Source: G963556115 sp963675945 (GTDB taxonomy: Bacteria > Planctomycetota > SZUA-567). Taken from it: a DNA stretch of 64,000 nt. This document shows positions 8,547-16,566 of the stretch, in pieces (positions within the stretch are counted from its first letter, which is position 1; every line of letters begins with the position of its first letter). Both the position numbers and the translations under genes were made by a program. The stretch lies in the NCBI GenBank assembly GCA_963675945.1, contig OY780932.1:2356001-2420000 (forward strand), given 5' to 3'. The notes under the pieces were generated by a model. It searched no databases. It worked only from the letters and a program-made list of their open reading frames with translations, and was not told the DNA's origin.

Positions 8547-9340
8547 TTTTTATACTCTATAACTGCGGCTTTTCTGACACTTGCAAGCCATTGGTTAAAG
8601 GCCTCCTCACGGCTCTGGCGGGTCAACGACTCTTCCACCTCCTTGCGGACGGTAGCGAAGGCCTTTACTCGCCCCGGCTTCTCTTCTGCAATCTGGATGA
8701 AGAGCTTGCAGGAGGGGAGACTGATAGGTCCGAACATCTCTCCTGATTGTAACGATCTTCCGGCTCTGCGTAAAGGCCTGATCAGGAAATTATCAGAAAT
8801 ATATTGGCTCTGAACCCGTCTTATCCTGCCGCCTTCCTTATGGAACGGACCCTCTGAGTAGCGGGTAGCCAGGAGGGTGAAGTCCACCCCTTTATCCAGT
8901 CTGGCCTTGATCTCGCTGGCGATAATACTGCTGCTGCGGCTATCGCGCTTGCCGCTACGGTCATTGAAGATGACAATGGCATCGAGAATATAGTTATCCG
9001 GGTAGGTGTAGTCGGCGCGATGATCCCGGTAATACTGTTGGAGCTCTGCGGTGCTGGGTGTATAAGGTGTAGGGGTGTGGCGGGTCAGTAGTTGGTCGCG
9101 GAACTGAGAGAGGGGGAGCTCTTCCGTAGTCGTAGCTGGGATGATGCCGTCTCTTATGGCCTCTTGCTTGATGAGAACCTCGTCGATAAGCTCTTTCTCC
9201 GCTTCCTGGCGCATACTCTGATACAGCCGTACCTTCTCGGTAGCTGCTATCGGTGCTCCTCGCTCACTCTGGTATTGCTCGATCTTGGCAATAATCCGCC
9301 GCATTATCGTTGATTCATAGAGGGGCTCGGCATTTACCAA
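8543..9340 (-). CDS. SurA/PpiC-like parvulin domain (3' part of a frameshifted gene)
   Basis: 265 residues from a weak TTG. The sequence begins at the point where SurA-type chaperones have the motif ILVNAEPLYESTIMRRI. A long helical chaperone segment follows (residues 1-85), then a divergent parvulin core (about 90-230) with LATRYSEGPFHKEGGRI and a short C-terminal helix. No signal peptide or ribosome site precedes it. The frame stays open upstream, reading FLDLPEIDNDIEGNISILV, back to a run of eight C residues (minus strand) at 9409-9416. There it would join the zinc-ribbon gene if one C were added. I regard the two as one gene of about 500 residues encoding a periplasmic foldase. Confidence 0.7.
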   Translation of the reverse strand: MVNAEPLYESTIMRRIIAKIEQYQSERGAPIAATEKVRLYQSMRQEAEKELIDEVLIKQEAIRDGIIPATTTEELPLSQFRDQLLTRHTPTPYTPSTAELQQYYRDHRADYTYPDNYILDAIVIFNDRSGKRDSRSSSIIASEIKARLDKGVDFTLLATRYSEGPFHKEGGRIRRVQSQYISDNFLIRPLRRAGRSLQSGEMFGPISLPSCKLFIQIAEEKPGRVKAFATVRKEVEESLTRQSREEAFNQWLASVRKAAVIEYKK

Positions 9341-10047
9341 GATACTGATGTTGCCCTCGATATCATTGTCAATCTCAGGAAGATCGAGGAAGGCGCCACT
9401 AGTCTCACGGGGGGGGCTTCTGAATTTGAATCGTTTGTCTCCGGGGATGTCGGGGTGTCTGAATTATCCGGGACGCGGGGAGTGTCAGAGGAATTATCAA
9501 GCTTGAGTTCCAGCTCAAAATCAGACTCTAGCGCACCTTCTGGAGCATTGAGTCCGGGAACTATGGCTTCAGGTATTTGTCGCTCGGCTTCGGGCAGGAT
9601 GCGTGCTGACGGAGAGATCGTCTTCTCCGCCGGGATTCTCCCGGTGCCAGCAGTGCTTGGAGGGAGGTAGACCGCCTCGGGCAGAACTCGTTGTTCAAAG
9701 CCGCAGGCGCCGCAGCGGAAGGCCTCATGCGGTTTTAGTCCCGAGACATCCAAGCGCTGAGAGCAGGAGGGGCAGATCTGATAGACCTTAACCTGCAGTT
9801 CGGAGTCGGGCAGACGTCGTTGTACTCGTTGGCACTTGGGGCAGCGTACTGCTGCACCGGGGGCGATAGATGTGACCACCAGTGGTTCGGAGCATTGTTC
9901 GCAGATCTGCAGGCGGCGGAGTTCAATACCCGGGTTGCTGAGATGGAAGTCTGCTGCCTGGAGTGCCGGCAGCAGGGGAATAATTGCGGCAAGCGCAGTA
10001 AAGATCAGGGTGAGCAGGAGGACAGACTTTGAGTACCGCTTATTCAT
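9334..10047 (-). CDS. Exported double zinc-ribbon protein (5' part of a frameshifted zinc-ribbon/SurA gene)
   Basis: 237 residues. A signal peptide (VLLLTLIFTALAAIIPLLPALQ, read in two parts) precedes two zinc ribbons of the form CxxC-x16-CxxC (CEQC and CPKC; CPSC and CGAC). An acidic, Pro/Ser/Thr-rich linker follows (about residues 120-205). After the C8 tract the frame gives about 24 unlikely residues and stops. A -1 shift, or one added C, joins it smoothly to the SurA-like domain. The start at 10047 has GGAGG upstream and overlaps the previous gene by 8 bases. It could be a sequencing indel, a phase-variable switch, or programmed slippage on C CCC CCC. Confidence 0.65.
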   Translation of the reverse strand: MNKRYSKSVLLLTLIFTALAAIIPLLPALQAADFHLSNPGIELRRLQICEQCSEPLVVTSIAPGAAVRCPKCQRVQRRLPDSELQVKVYQICPSCSQRLDVSGLKPHEAFRCGACGFEQRVLPEAVYLPPSTAGTGRIPAEKTISPSARILPEAERQIPEAIVPGLNAPEGALESDFELELKLDNSSDTPRVPDNSDTPTSPETNDSNSEAPPVRLVAPSSIFLRLTMISRATSVSW

Positions 10048-11263
10048 CAGTGCCTCCGCTTGGCTCAAGTTCGGCTGTATGAAACTCTTCCATCATTAAT
10101 TCAAGTTCGGTCAGCAGTGCTGCGTTATTCAGTTCTACGGAGTTAGTATATATCTCGGTTGCAGCTGCGGCTAGAGTCTGTGGCGCGTTATTTGTATCCC
10201 GGTTTTGCCGGGGTGCGGCTTCCGGCCGGCGGTTGAGCGTCTTACTCAACATCTCGGCCTCGGGTAGGTCGAATTCGTCTGCAGAGCTCAGGAAGTTCAG
10301 GCGTGTGGTTGAATCCGCTTTATCTGTTGTGTCGGCCTTGAGCCGGGTGAAATCCTGAGGAAAATCCGGGGGTAGGTCTGGAAGGTCGGCAGCTTTGGAA
10401 ATAGTTTGAGGCTCGGGAAGCGGGGTGGGAGTAGAGTTGGCAGCCAGCTCAGCCTCTCGGTTGATTCGGGCGAGCCTCTGAGCTTCGGCTTGTTTATAAC
10501 TTTGGCGTTCCCTCTCTTTCTCCTGAGTACGCTTATTCGCCAATTCCTCAGCGGTTATGTTGTCGTCACGCCCCGGGGTGAAGGTACTCAGTACCCCGTC
10601 CGGGGTTATCTGGTAGCCGAGTTCTCCCTGGGTGTGGGGAATAGCGCGGAGCATCCCGTTGCGGAGCAGGTCAAGCTTGAAACTGTAGTTGCGTAGAGCG
10701 AGTCGCCCCCTTTCAGAGGCGAAGATCCGGGGTAACTCCTTTTCGATAGCTTCGAAGTTGCCTTTACCGGTCTGAAAAGCCAGGTGTAGAACCTTTGATT
10801 CTCTGGCAATATCCTTCATGACTCCGGTTATTGAGGCGCGCTGAATAGCTTTTTCATGCAGCTTTTCATCCACCACCCACCAGTCGTTCCCGTCCTTCTC
10901 AAGAATTATGCGTATATAGTCCTGCTTGTCCAACTTTAACGCTGGATCCAGACTGATCTTGACGGTGGCGAGGTTGCCGAAAATGGAGAAGTTTGAGTAA
11001 TTGGGGTTGGATAGGATGGTGTTATATTTGATACCGATAGGATGCCATTCGACGCAGAAGTCACGGTAATTCACGGCGTTGCGTGATTCTAGCGCGAGAA
11101 GGACGTAGGCTTCGGGCATATTCCCCTGACGCAAGGCGCTGACAAAATTATCCCAACACCGGGTAACCCCGTCCAAGGTAGGATTGGTAGGTTGCTCCTC
11201 GGCTAAAAGTGTTGTCGCGAGCAGCAGGTAGAGAACTATAAAACTTATAAACTTTTTCTTCAT
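10040..11263 (-). CDS. Secreted protein of unknown function with an NTF2-like N-terminal region
   Basis: 407 residues and the first gene of the minus-strand operon. A signal peptide (SFIVLYLLLATTLLAEE) is followed by a region (about 30-140) with the shape of an NTF2-like or DUF4878-type domain: CWDNFVSALRQGNMPEAYVL, then a beta segment ending DDWWVVDE-like (NDWWVVDEKLH). The second half is a charged helix (RTQEKERERQSYKQAEAQRLARI) and a Pro/Asp-rich low-complexity tail. No catalytic motif is seen. The family is not recognised with certainty. Its product is exported like those of the next two genes, which suggests a cell-envelope system. Confidence 0.6.
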   Translation of the reverse strand: MKKKFISFIVLYLLLATTLLAEEQPTNPTLDGVTRCWDNFVSALRQGNMPEAYVLLALESRNAVNYRDFCVEWHPIGIKYNTILSNPNYSNFSIFGNLATVKISLDPALKLDKQDYIRIILEKDGNDWWVVDEKLHEKAIQRASITGVMKDIARESKVLHLAFQTGKGNFEAIEKELPRIFASERGRLALRNYSFKLDLLRNGMLRAIPHTQGELGYQITPDGVLSTFTPGRDDNITAEELANKRTQEKERERQSYKQAEAQRLARINREAELAANSTPTPLPEPQTISKAADLPDLPPDFPQDFTRLKADTTDKADSTTRLNFLSSADEFDLPEAEMLSKTLNRRPEAAPRQNRDTNNAPQTLAAAATEIYTNSVELNNAALLTELELMMEEFHTAELEPSGGTDE

Positions 11264-11530
11264 CAGTAGTTACTAGAGACCTTGGGTTGCATAAGCGGCA
11301 CGTTTAATGTTTGCCGGGTATTCGGATCTGTTCAATAATCTTACCAGAATATATTATTGATTAATCTAAAGTGAAATCAAGGATTTTTCAACTTTTACTG
11401 AAAAAAGCCTTGCCTTCTTCTAGGCAAATAACACAATATACAGATAATTCGTAGGCTTGTGTGCAGAGCGGTGCTGATTATGACTCAGATCCGGTTAATT
11501 GGGATGTCTGCTTATATTTATTAATTGTTA

Positions 11531-11536
11531 TATAAT
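11531..11536 (+). promoter_or_regulatory. -10 box ahead of the zinc-ribbon coiled-coil gene
   Basis: A perfect TATAAT lies 20 bases before the ATG at 11557. If used, transcription starts near 11543, which rules out the in-frame GTG at 11542 and leaves a very short leader. No good -35 box is seen at the usual distance. Confidence 0.4.
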
Positions 11537-11556
11537 CAAGAGTGAAGAATAGTATT

Positions 11557-12636
11557 ATGACAGAGGTTATTAGGCTTGTCTGCCCGGAATGTGATGCGGT
11601 GCATAGAGTCAAGAGTGTGACTCTGGGGAAACTATACCGGTGTAAGAAGTGCAGATCCGGGCTGATAACCATGCAGCCGGCAGTTTTGCGTTGTCCAAAT
11701 TGTGGCGCCACGACTCCGCCGATGCATATTGAGGCATCTAAATTGATAACCTGTGAGGAGTGTGAGAAGGCACCGTTGATGGAGGTACTGCTGCCGGGGA
11801 TGGAGCTCTCCAATCCGTTGCGTTCCGATGAAAATGAGGTGATCGCTTCCAAAATGTCATTGACCCTCAATACCTCGCAGGGTGAAGCTGAGCTGGAGAG
11901 TCTGGAGTTGCCCGGGGCTGAAACGGAAGAGTTGGGGGATGACGCTGTGGCTGTTGCCAGCGAGGAAGATTCGCCGCGGGATGAGGAGCAGAACTCTGAA
12001 GAGCAGAGCAGTGAGTTTAATACCGATACAAATTTTATTATGAAGAATGTTGCCGCTAATGCGCAGCAGGAGGTTGAGCCGGGGGTAAAGGTGCAGCAGC
12101 AGCTCAATATCTTTGAGCGAACCGAAGAATTTACAGAGCCGATTGAGGCTCAGGGCAGTGAGCTCGAGTATGATTCAGCGATTTATGACGAGTCGGAAGA
12201 GCTTATGCCGGGAATTGAGCTGCAGGAGCAGACGCAACAGGAGTTCTCACAGCTGGCGGCTGCTGTGCCGGTAGTGGAGCCGAGTTTTGAGGGGTATGAG
12301 AAGGTTGTTGAGTCTGGTTCGGCACTGCATAAGACACGCTGGAACTGGCGACTTCCGGCCTGGATTCCGGCGGTACTGGTGCTCCTGCTTGTCGGTCTAT
12401 ATGGTTTGCTGTATGCCGATCTTGAGTCCCTACGGGTGCAACTGGAGAAGTCGCAGGAGAGTATTATTAATCAGGATAAGTCATTCCAGGAAGAGCGGCA
12501 GCGTTATATCGCGCTTATTCACAGTACGCAGGAGGAGAACCGTAAGCTGCGCAGTGAGTTAATCGAGTTGACGAGTGAGAATAATGTTTTGCGCAAGAAG
12601 AGCATTTCTCTGGAGATACCGGAGTTACAAGATTGA
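11557..12636 (+). CDS. Zinc-ribbon, single-pass membrane, coiled-coil protein
   Basis: 359 residues. The N-terminus holds two zinc ribbons (CPEC with CKKC; CPNC with CEEC), each with about 16-18 residues between the Cys pairs. An acidic, Gln/Glu-rich linker follows (about 85-260), then one transmembrane helix (WIPAVLVLLLVGLYGLLYA) and a C-terminal coiled coil (about 290-355, for example EENRKLRSELIELTSENNV). The zinc-ribbon pair resembles the one encoded divergently at 9334-10047, which suggests a shared origin. There is no signal peptide, so the ribbons are probably cytoplasmic and the coiled coil outside. The function is unknown. The stop overlaps the lipB start as TGATG. Confidence 0.65.
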   Translation: MTEVIRLVCPECDAVHRVKSVTLGKLYRCKKCRSGLITMQPAVLRCPNCGATTPPMHIEASKLITCEECEKAPLMEVLLPGMELSNPLRSDENEVIASKMSLTLNTSQGEAELESLELPGAETEELGDDAVAVASEEDSPRDEEQNSEEQSSEFNTDTNFIMKNVAANAQQEVEPGVKVQQQLNIFERTEEFTEPIEAQGSELEYDSAIYDESEELMPGIELQEQTQQEFSQLAAAVPVVEPSFEGYEKVVESGSALHKTRWNWRLPAWIPAVLVLLLVGLYGLLYADLESLRVQLEKSQESIINQDKSFQEERQRYIALIHSTQEENRKLRSELIELTSENNVLRKKSISLEIPELQD

Positions 12637-13322
12637 TGCAGAGTGAGTCGAAGTATCCGTGTCGGGTTGAGGTATATCGGGATATCAGTTATAGTGACGG
12701 ACTCCAGCTCCAAGCTGAGAAGCTGCGGGAGTTGAAGACGGATCCTGAACGTGAGGATGTTATCCTCTTCTGCGAACATCGGCCGGTAATTACGCTGGGG
12801 CGTAGTGGCGACGGGAGTTGTCTTTTAAGCTCGGAAGCGGAATTGCAGGCTGAGGGTATAGATTTTTTCAAAGTCCCCAGAGGTGGTGATATAACCTATC
12901 ACGGAACCGGGCAGTGGACGGTCTATCCGCTGCTGCATCTTGAACGCTTTGCGCGTGATCTGCATAAATACATGCGGCTGCTGGAGGCCGGAGTTATGCA
13001 GACTCTGGCGGCATACGGTATTGAAGCCGGTAGGCGTGAAGGCTTGACTGGGGTTTGGGTGGGTCGGGACAAGCTCTGCGCCGTGGGGATTGCGGTGAGC
13101 AGGTGGCTTAGCTGGCATGGTTTTGCCTTCAATGTGCAGCCTGATCTTGAACTCTTTAAAAAGCATATAGTACCATGCGGAATAACGGCGAGTGAGGGCG
13201 GAGTGACGAGTCTAAGTGAACTCACCGGGCAGCACTATTCAATGCCGGAGCTGATTGAGCCGATTCTTGCCGGACTCTTTACGGTGATCCCATATTATCA
13301 TAGTGCTATCGAGTATGGTTGA
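12636..13322 (+). CDS. lipB: Octanoyl-[acyl-carrier-protein]:protein N-octanoyltransferase
   Basis: LipB moves octanoate from acyl carrier protein to the lipoyl domains of 2-oxoacid dehydrogenases or GcvH, the first step of lipoate assembly. The 228 residues show the family motifs RGGDITYHGTGQ (near 78), the catalytic Lys in KLCAVGI, SWHGFAFNV, and the catalytic Cys in PCGI (near 180). The usual RGG-ITYHGPGQ has Thr in place of Pro here. I use the ATG that overlaps the previous stop; the preceding codon is TTG. LipA is not in the window. Confidence 0.93.
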   Translation: MQSESKYPCRVEVYRDISYSDGLQLQAEKLRELKTDPEREDVILFCEHRPVITLGRSGDGSCLLSSEAELQAEGIDFFKVPRGGDITYHGTGQWTVYPLLHLERFARDLHKYMRLLEAGVMQTLAAYGIEAGRREGLTGVWVGRDKLCAVGIAVSRWLSWHGFAFNVQPDLELFKKHIVPCGITASEGGVTSLSELTGQHYSMPELIEPILAGLFTVIPYYHSAIEYG

Positions 13323-13374
13323 TGTTGGAAAAAGGCGTTTAGTAACGTTAGAATTAATATAGAGTTTTGATTTG

Positions 13375-14328
13375 ATGTCACAAAGAAACGTTGAGGAGAT
13401 TATGGGGAAGATCTGTACTTTAGAGGAGTTGGCGGAACTTCGCGCCCAGTACCACCGGGACAGTAAGCGAGTGGTCTGGACCAATGGCTGTTTTGATCTG
13501 CTCCACGCCGGGCATTTGCAGAGTCTGCGTCTGGCTAAAGCCTTTGGTGATATCTTGGTTGTCGGACTCAATGCTGATATTTCAGTAAAGACCCTGAAGA
13601 ATCCTGAGCGCCCTTTTGTGCCGGAGGAGTACCGTGCGGAACTTCTGGCCGGACTGGAAGCGGTTGACCATGTCCTCATATTCGCTGATAAGCGTTGTGA
13701 CCGCTTGCTCGCTACACTCCAACCGGATGTCTATGTCAAGGGTGAGGACTATACGCTGGAGACCCTTGATCAGCATGAACGGGCTGCGGTTGAGGCAGGA
13801 GGGGGTAGGATTGAGTTTATTCCCTTTGTCAGGGGTCTGAGTACTACCAATCTGGTCAAGAAGATTCGGCGTTCAGACCCAGAGAAGGTGATCAATGGAG
13901 CGTTTGCGTTGATCCGTGATGCGCAGGGTAGATTATTGACGGTGACCAATGACTATGAAGGTCGGCATAAATATGGAATTCCGGGTGGTGGGCAGAATCG
14001 GGGCGAGACCCTCAAGGAGACGGTTGTCCGCGAGACGGAGGAGGAGACGGGGCTGGTAGTTGAGGTCGAGCGTTATCTCGGGCTTATCGAGAGGATTGAA
14101 CCGGCGTGGAATCTACACCTTCTCTGCCATCAGTTTGAGTGTGTGGTGGTCGGGGGCGAACTGGCGGTGCGTGAGAATGAGGAGCATGTAATTGATGCTC
14201 GCTACCGCTCGGCTGAGGAACTAGCTGAGTTGGAAGGAGAAGTGCTGGGGCGTCGACAGTTGCTTATGTATCTACAGAACCCTGAGGGGTATGCCAATTA
14301 TATCTTTATGGGGGCAGGTGAGGAGTGA
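13375..14328 (+). CDS. HldE C-terminal-type adenylyltransferase fused to a Nudix hydrolase
   Basis: 317 residues with two domains. Residues 10-155 match the RfaE/HldE C-terminal adenylyltransferase that makes ADP-glycero-manno-heptose for lipopolysaccharide: VVWTNGCFDLLHAGHL with the HxGH nucleotide site, and YVKGEDY. Residues about 165-305 form a Nudix domain; GGGQNRGETLKETVV followed by RETEEETGL fits GX5EX7REUXEEXGU. The heptokinase half of HldE is absent. The Nudix partner could clear a side product or act on a nucleotide sugar; this is inference. ATG 13375 is used; ATG at 13402, behind GAGGAG, is an alternative that keeps both domains. Confidence 0.85.
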   Translation: MSQRNVEEIMGKICTLEELAELRAQYHRDSKRVVWTNGCFDLLHAGHLQSLRLAKAFGDILVVGLNADISVKTLKNPERPFVPEEYRAELLAGLEAVDHVLIFADKRCDRLLATLQPDVYVKGEDYTLETLDQHERAAVEAGGGRIEFIPFVRGLSTTNLVKKIRRSDPEKVINGAFALIRDAQGRLLTVTNDYEGRHKYGIPGGGQNRGETLKETVVRETEEETGLVVEVERYLGLIERIEPAWNLHLLCHQFECVVVGGELAVRENEEHVIDARYRSAEELAELEGEVLGRRQLLMYLQNPEGYANYIFMGAGEE

Positions 14329-14361
14329 AGAGGAAGAGCGATTCAAGGGAAGGGCTGGTAC

Positions 14362-15537
14362 ATGCGTAGGCAGAGTGTTTGGTATATTGCTTTTCTTGCT
14401 GCGCTGGCGGCTGTCCCTCCACTCTCGACTGATATGTATCTGGCAGCTATTCCGCAGATTGCAAAAGGGTGGAACGCGTCTTCGGAACTTGTCGGGTTGA
14501 CCTTGACGCTCTGGTTTGCCAGTTTCAGTCTCGGCCTGCTTCTCTCTGGATCCTGCTCGGATCGTTACGGTCGGCGCCCGGTTCTCTTTGTCGGGTTATT
14601 GGGGTTTATTCTCGGCAGTCTGCTCTGTGCGCTGGCTCAGGGGCCGTATACTCTTATCGTATTCAGAATTATTCAAGGTTTTGGCGCTGCGGCGCCTTCG
14701 GCGATGGCGATGGCTATCTGCCGGGATAGATTCAACGGTTCTAGGCGTAAAATTGCGCTGGCGTATATCGGTATCATGCTCTCGCTGGCGCCGATTATTG
14801 CGCCGTCTTTGGGTTCGCTGATCCTCTGGTTTGCTGATTGGCGGGTGATCTTCTTCTGCCAGAGCATCTCGGGGGTCGTGGTCTTTATTCTGACGCTGCG
14901 CTATACTGAGACAAATAAGAAACTCGCAACTCAGCCGGTATACCGGCTGCTGGGGCGTTATCTGGTGCTCTTTCAGAACAAGGGGTATATCCTGACGACC
15001 TTGACTCTGGGGCTGCTCTCCGGTCCGTTCTACGGGAATGTCTCCTTCTCGCCGATTCTCTATATAATTATCTTTTCGCGCTCGAACTCTGAGTTCAGCC
15101 TCTTCTTTGCGCTTACCGCTTTATGCTCGGTTATCGGGGCGTACCTCTTCACTCGGATCAATAATCTTATCAGCGATATTCTGGTGATCTCCATCTGCTT
15201 GCTGGGGGTTGTTGCTGCCGGAGTGGGGATACTATTCTGGGGTATGAGTACGTATTATGTCTACCTGGGGTGTGCGGCTGTGATCGCTTTCTGTACCGGG
15301 CTAAGCCGTCCGGTAAGTAATAGTCTGGTACTCGGTTTTGTCGATAAGGATATTGGTTCTGCCGCTTCATTTATGGTGTTTTATCAGTTCTTTATCGGCG
15401 CCATCTGTATGAGTCTGGCCTCTATGGAGTGGCAGGTGGCGAGCCCGGTAGTAATGTTCGGAATAATGACGATAGCCTTCGCGGCGCTGGCTTTGATTCT
15501 TTGGCAGGGAGTCAAGCGATTTGCCGCGAGCCGTTAG
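14362..15537 (+). CDS. Bcr/CflA-family MFS drug exporter
   Basis: A 391-residue major-facilitator transporter with 12 hydrophobic segments. The first helix carries LSTDMYLAAIP, the typical Bcr/CflA motif (usually LSTDMYLPALP). The loop between helices 2 and 3 has SDRYGRRPVL (MFS motif A), and helix 5 has LAPIIAPSLGS (motif C of antiporters). Members export drugs such as bicyclomycin, or peptides and amino acids, by proton exchange. The gene lies 33 bases after the HldE/Nudix fusion. Substrate unknown. Confidence 0.88.
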   Translation: MRRQSVWYIAFLAALAAVPPLSTDMYLAAIPQIAKGWNASSELVGLTLTLWFASFSLGLLLSGSCSDRYGRRPVLFVGLLGFILGSLLCALAQGPYTLIVFRIIQGFGAAAPSAMAMAICRDRFNGSRRKIALAYIGIMLSLAPIIAPSLGSLILWFADWRVIFFCQSISGVVVFILTLRYTETNKKLATQPVYRLLGRYLVLFQNKGYILTTLTLGLLSGPFYGNVSFSPILYIIIFSRSNSEFSLFFALTALCSVIGAYLFTRINNLISDILVISICLLGVVAAGVGILFWGMSTYYVYLGCAAVIAFCTGLSRPVSNSLVLGFVDKDIGSAASFMVFYQFFIGAICMSLASMEWQVASPVVMFGIMTIAFAALALILWQGVKRFAASR

Positions 15538-15545
15538 AACGGAGA

Positions 15546-15571
15546 GCAGGGTATATCCTTGTTTGCCCTGC
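15546..15571. terminator. Possible bidirectional terminator hairpin
   Basis: GCAGGG and CCCTGC form a 6-bp stem between the convergent MFS and ATPase genes, with a T-rich stretch about 13 bases downstream on the plus strand. It is weak by thermodynamic appearance. Confidence 0.35.
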
Positions 15572-15604
15572 GCATAATTGCTGGTTTTTTGGCTCGAGTG
15601 CAGC

Positions 15605-16534
15605 TTATGAACTCTTGGTCAATGAGGGAACTGGAACTGGGATCTCGATAGTTATCTCGGTGTATCTCCCTTCTTCCGAATCGATCCACATCTTGCCGTT
15701 ATTCTCTAGCGTGAGTATGTAGGCCTTGGTAAGCCCAAAGCCTTGTCCTAATATCTTCTGGGGGTTGACATTGGTGGCGCGGTAACCCAATTTGATTACA
15801 TTTTTTATCTCTTCCGCAGGTATTCCTCGACCATTATCATGAACGGTAAGGGTGAGTACGCCTTCGCGTTTTTGTAAGCGGCAGGTTATGGTGTCACCGG
15901 GGGTGCTGTACTTTTTGGCATTGGCGACCAGATCGCGGATTATGTCCGGGAATAGTGCCGGCAGCATGATTGATTTATGTTCGGTGTCAATATTGAGCAG
16001 GAAGAGGAAGTCATCTTCCTGCTGCTCCTCCTTGTTGAAGCAGACTCCGTATCTGCCTTTGGAGTGCAGTGCCATGGTTAGCAGAACATCCTTGAGTTTG
16101 TCGGTCAGTACTTCATTGTTGAACTCAACCCAGGCTCCTTTATAAGAAAAAAGCTTGAGAAACTCCTTGGTCTTTTCCTCGGTGATCTTTACTACTCGAT
16201 CCAGACTCAGGAGTGACTGCTCCAGTTGACTGAGATGGAATTGATCCAGGTCGCCCGCATTCATTACCGCCGTATCGATGTTCTTGAATATTCTGGTTTT
16301 GAAATTGGTGAGTTCGGTAAATGAACTTAGAGTCTTCTGGGGATCGGTCAGCGCTTCTTTGAGTGCTTGAATCTGATCCATAGCGTGTTCAATACTATCT
16401 GAGGCGCCGATTAGTTGCTTGAGGATGTTGAGCTCGGTAAAGAGCACTTGGATAAGGTTGTAGAAACTGTGTAGGTAGATTCTCCAGTTCTCATCCTCGT
16501 TGAGCGAAAGTCTTTCAGTTATCTGTATTTTCAT
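15605..16534 (-). CDS. Histidine-kinase-like ATPase without a visible phospho-accepting His
   Basis: 309 residues. The C-terminal half is a GHKL ATPase domain with the N box (RDLVANAKKYS), G1 box (DNGRGIPAEEI) and G2 box (LGQGFGLTKAY). The N-terminal half is helical, rich in Leu and Glu, and looks like a dimerising or four-helix region, but I find no H-box (H-E/D-x-x-x-P). There are no membrane helices or sensor domains, so the protein is cytosolic. It could be a divergent kinase, an anti-sigma-type protein, or a kinase that phosphorylates another residue. It follows pyrC by 32 bases and has AGGAGAAG before the ATG. No response regulator is adjacent. Confidence 0.75.
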   Translation of the reverse strand: MKIQITERLSLNEDENWRIYLHSFYNLIQVLFTELNILKQLIGASDSIEHAMDQIQALKEALTDPQKTLSSFTELTNFKTRIFKNIDTAVMNAGDLDQFHLSQLEQSLLSLDRVVKITEEKTKEFLKLFSYKGAWVEFNNEVLTDKLKDVLLTMALHSKGRYGVCFNKEEQQEDDFLFLLNIDTEHKSIMLPALFPDIIRDLVANAKKYSTPGDTITCRLQKREGVLTLTVHDNGRGIPAEEIKNVIKLGYRATNVNPQKILGQGFGLTKAYILTLENNGKMWIDSEEGRYTEITIEIPVPVPSLTKSS

Positions 16535-16566
16535 CTCTTCTCCTGCGTATTATTGTAATTTGAAGC

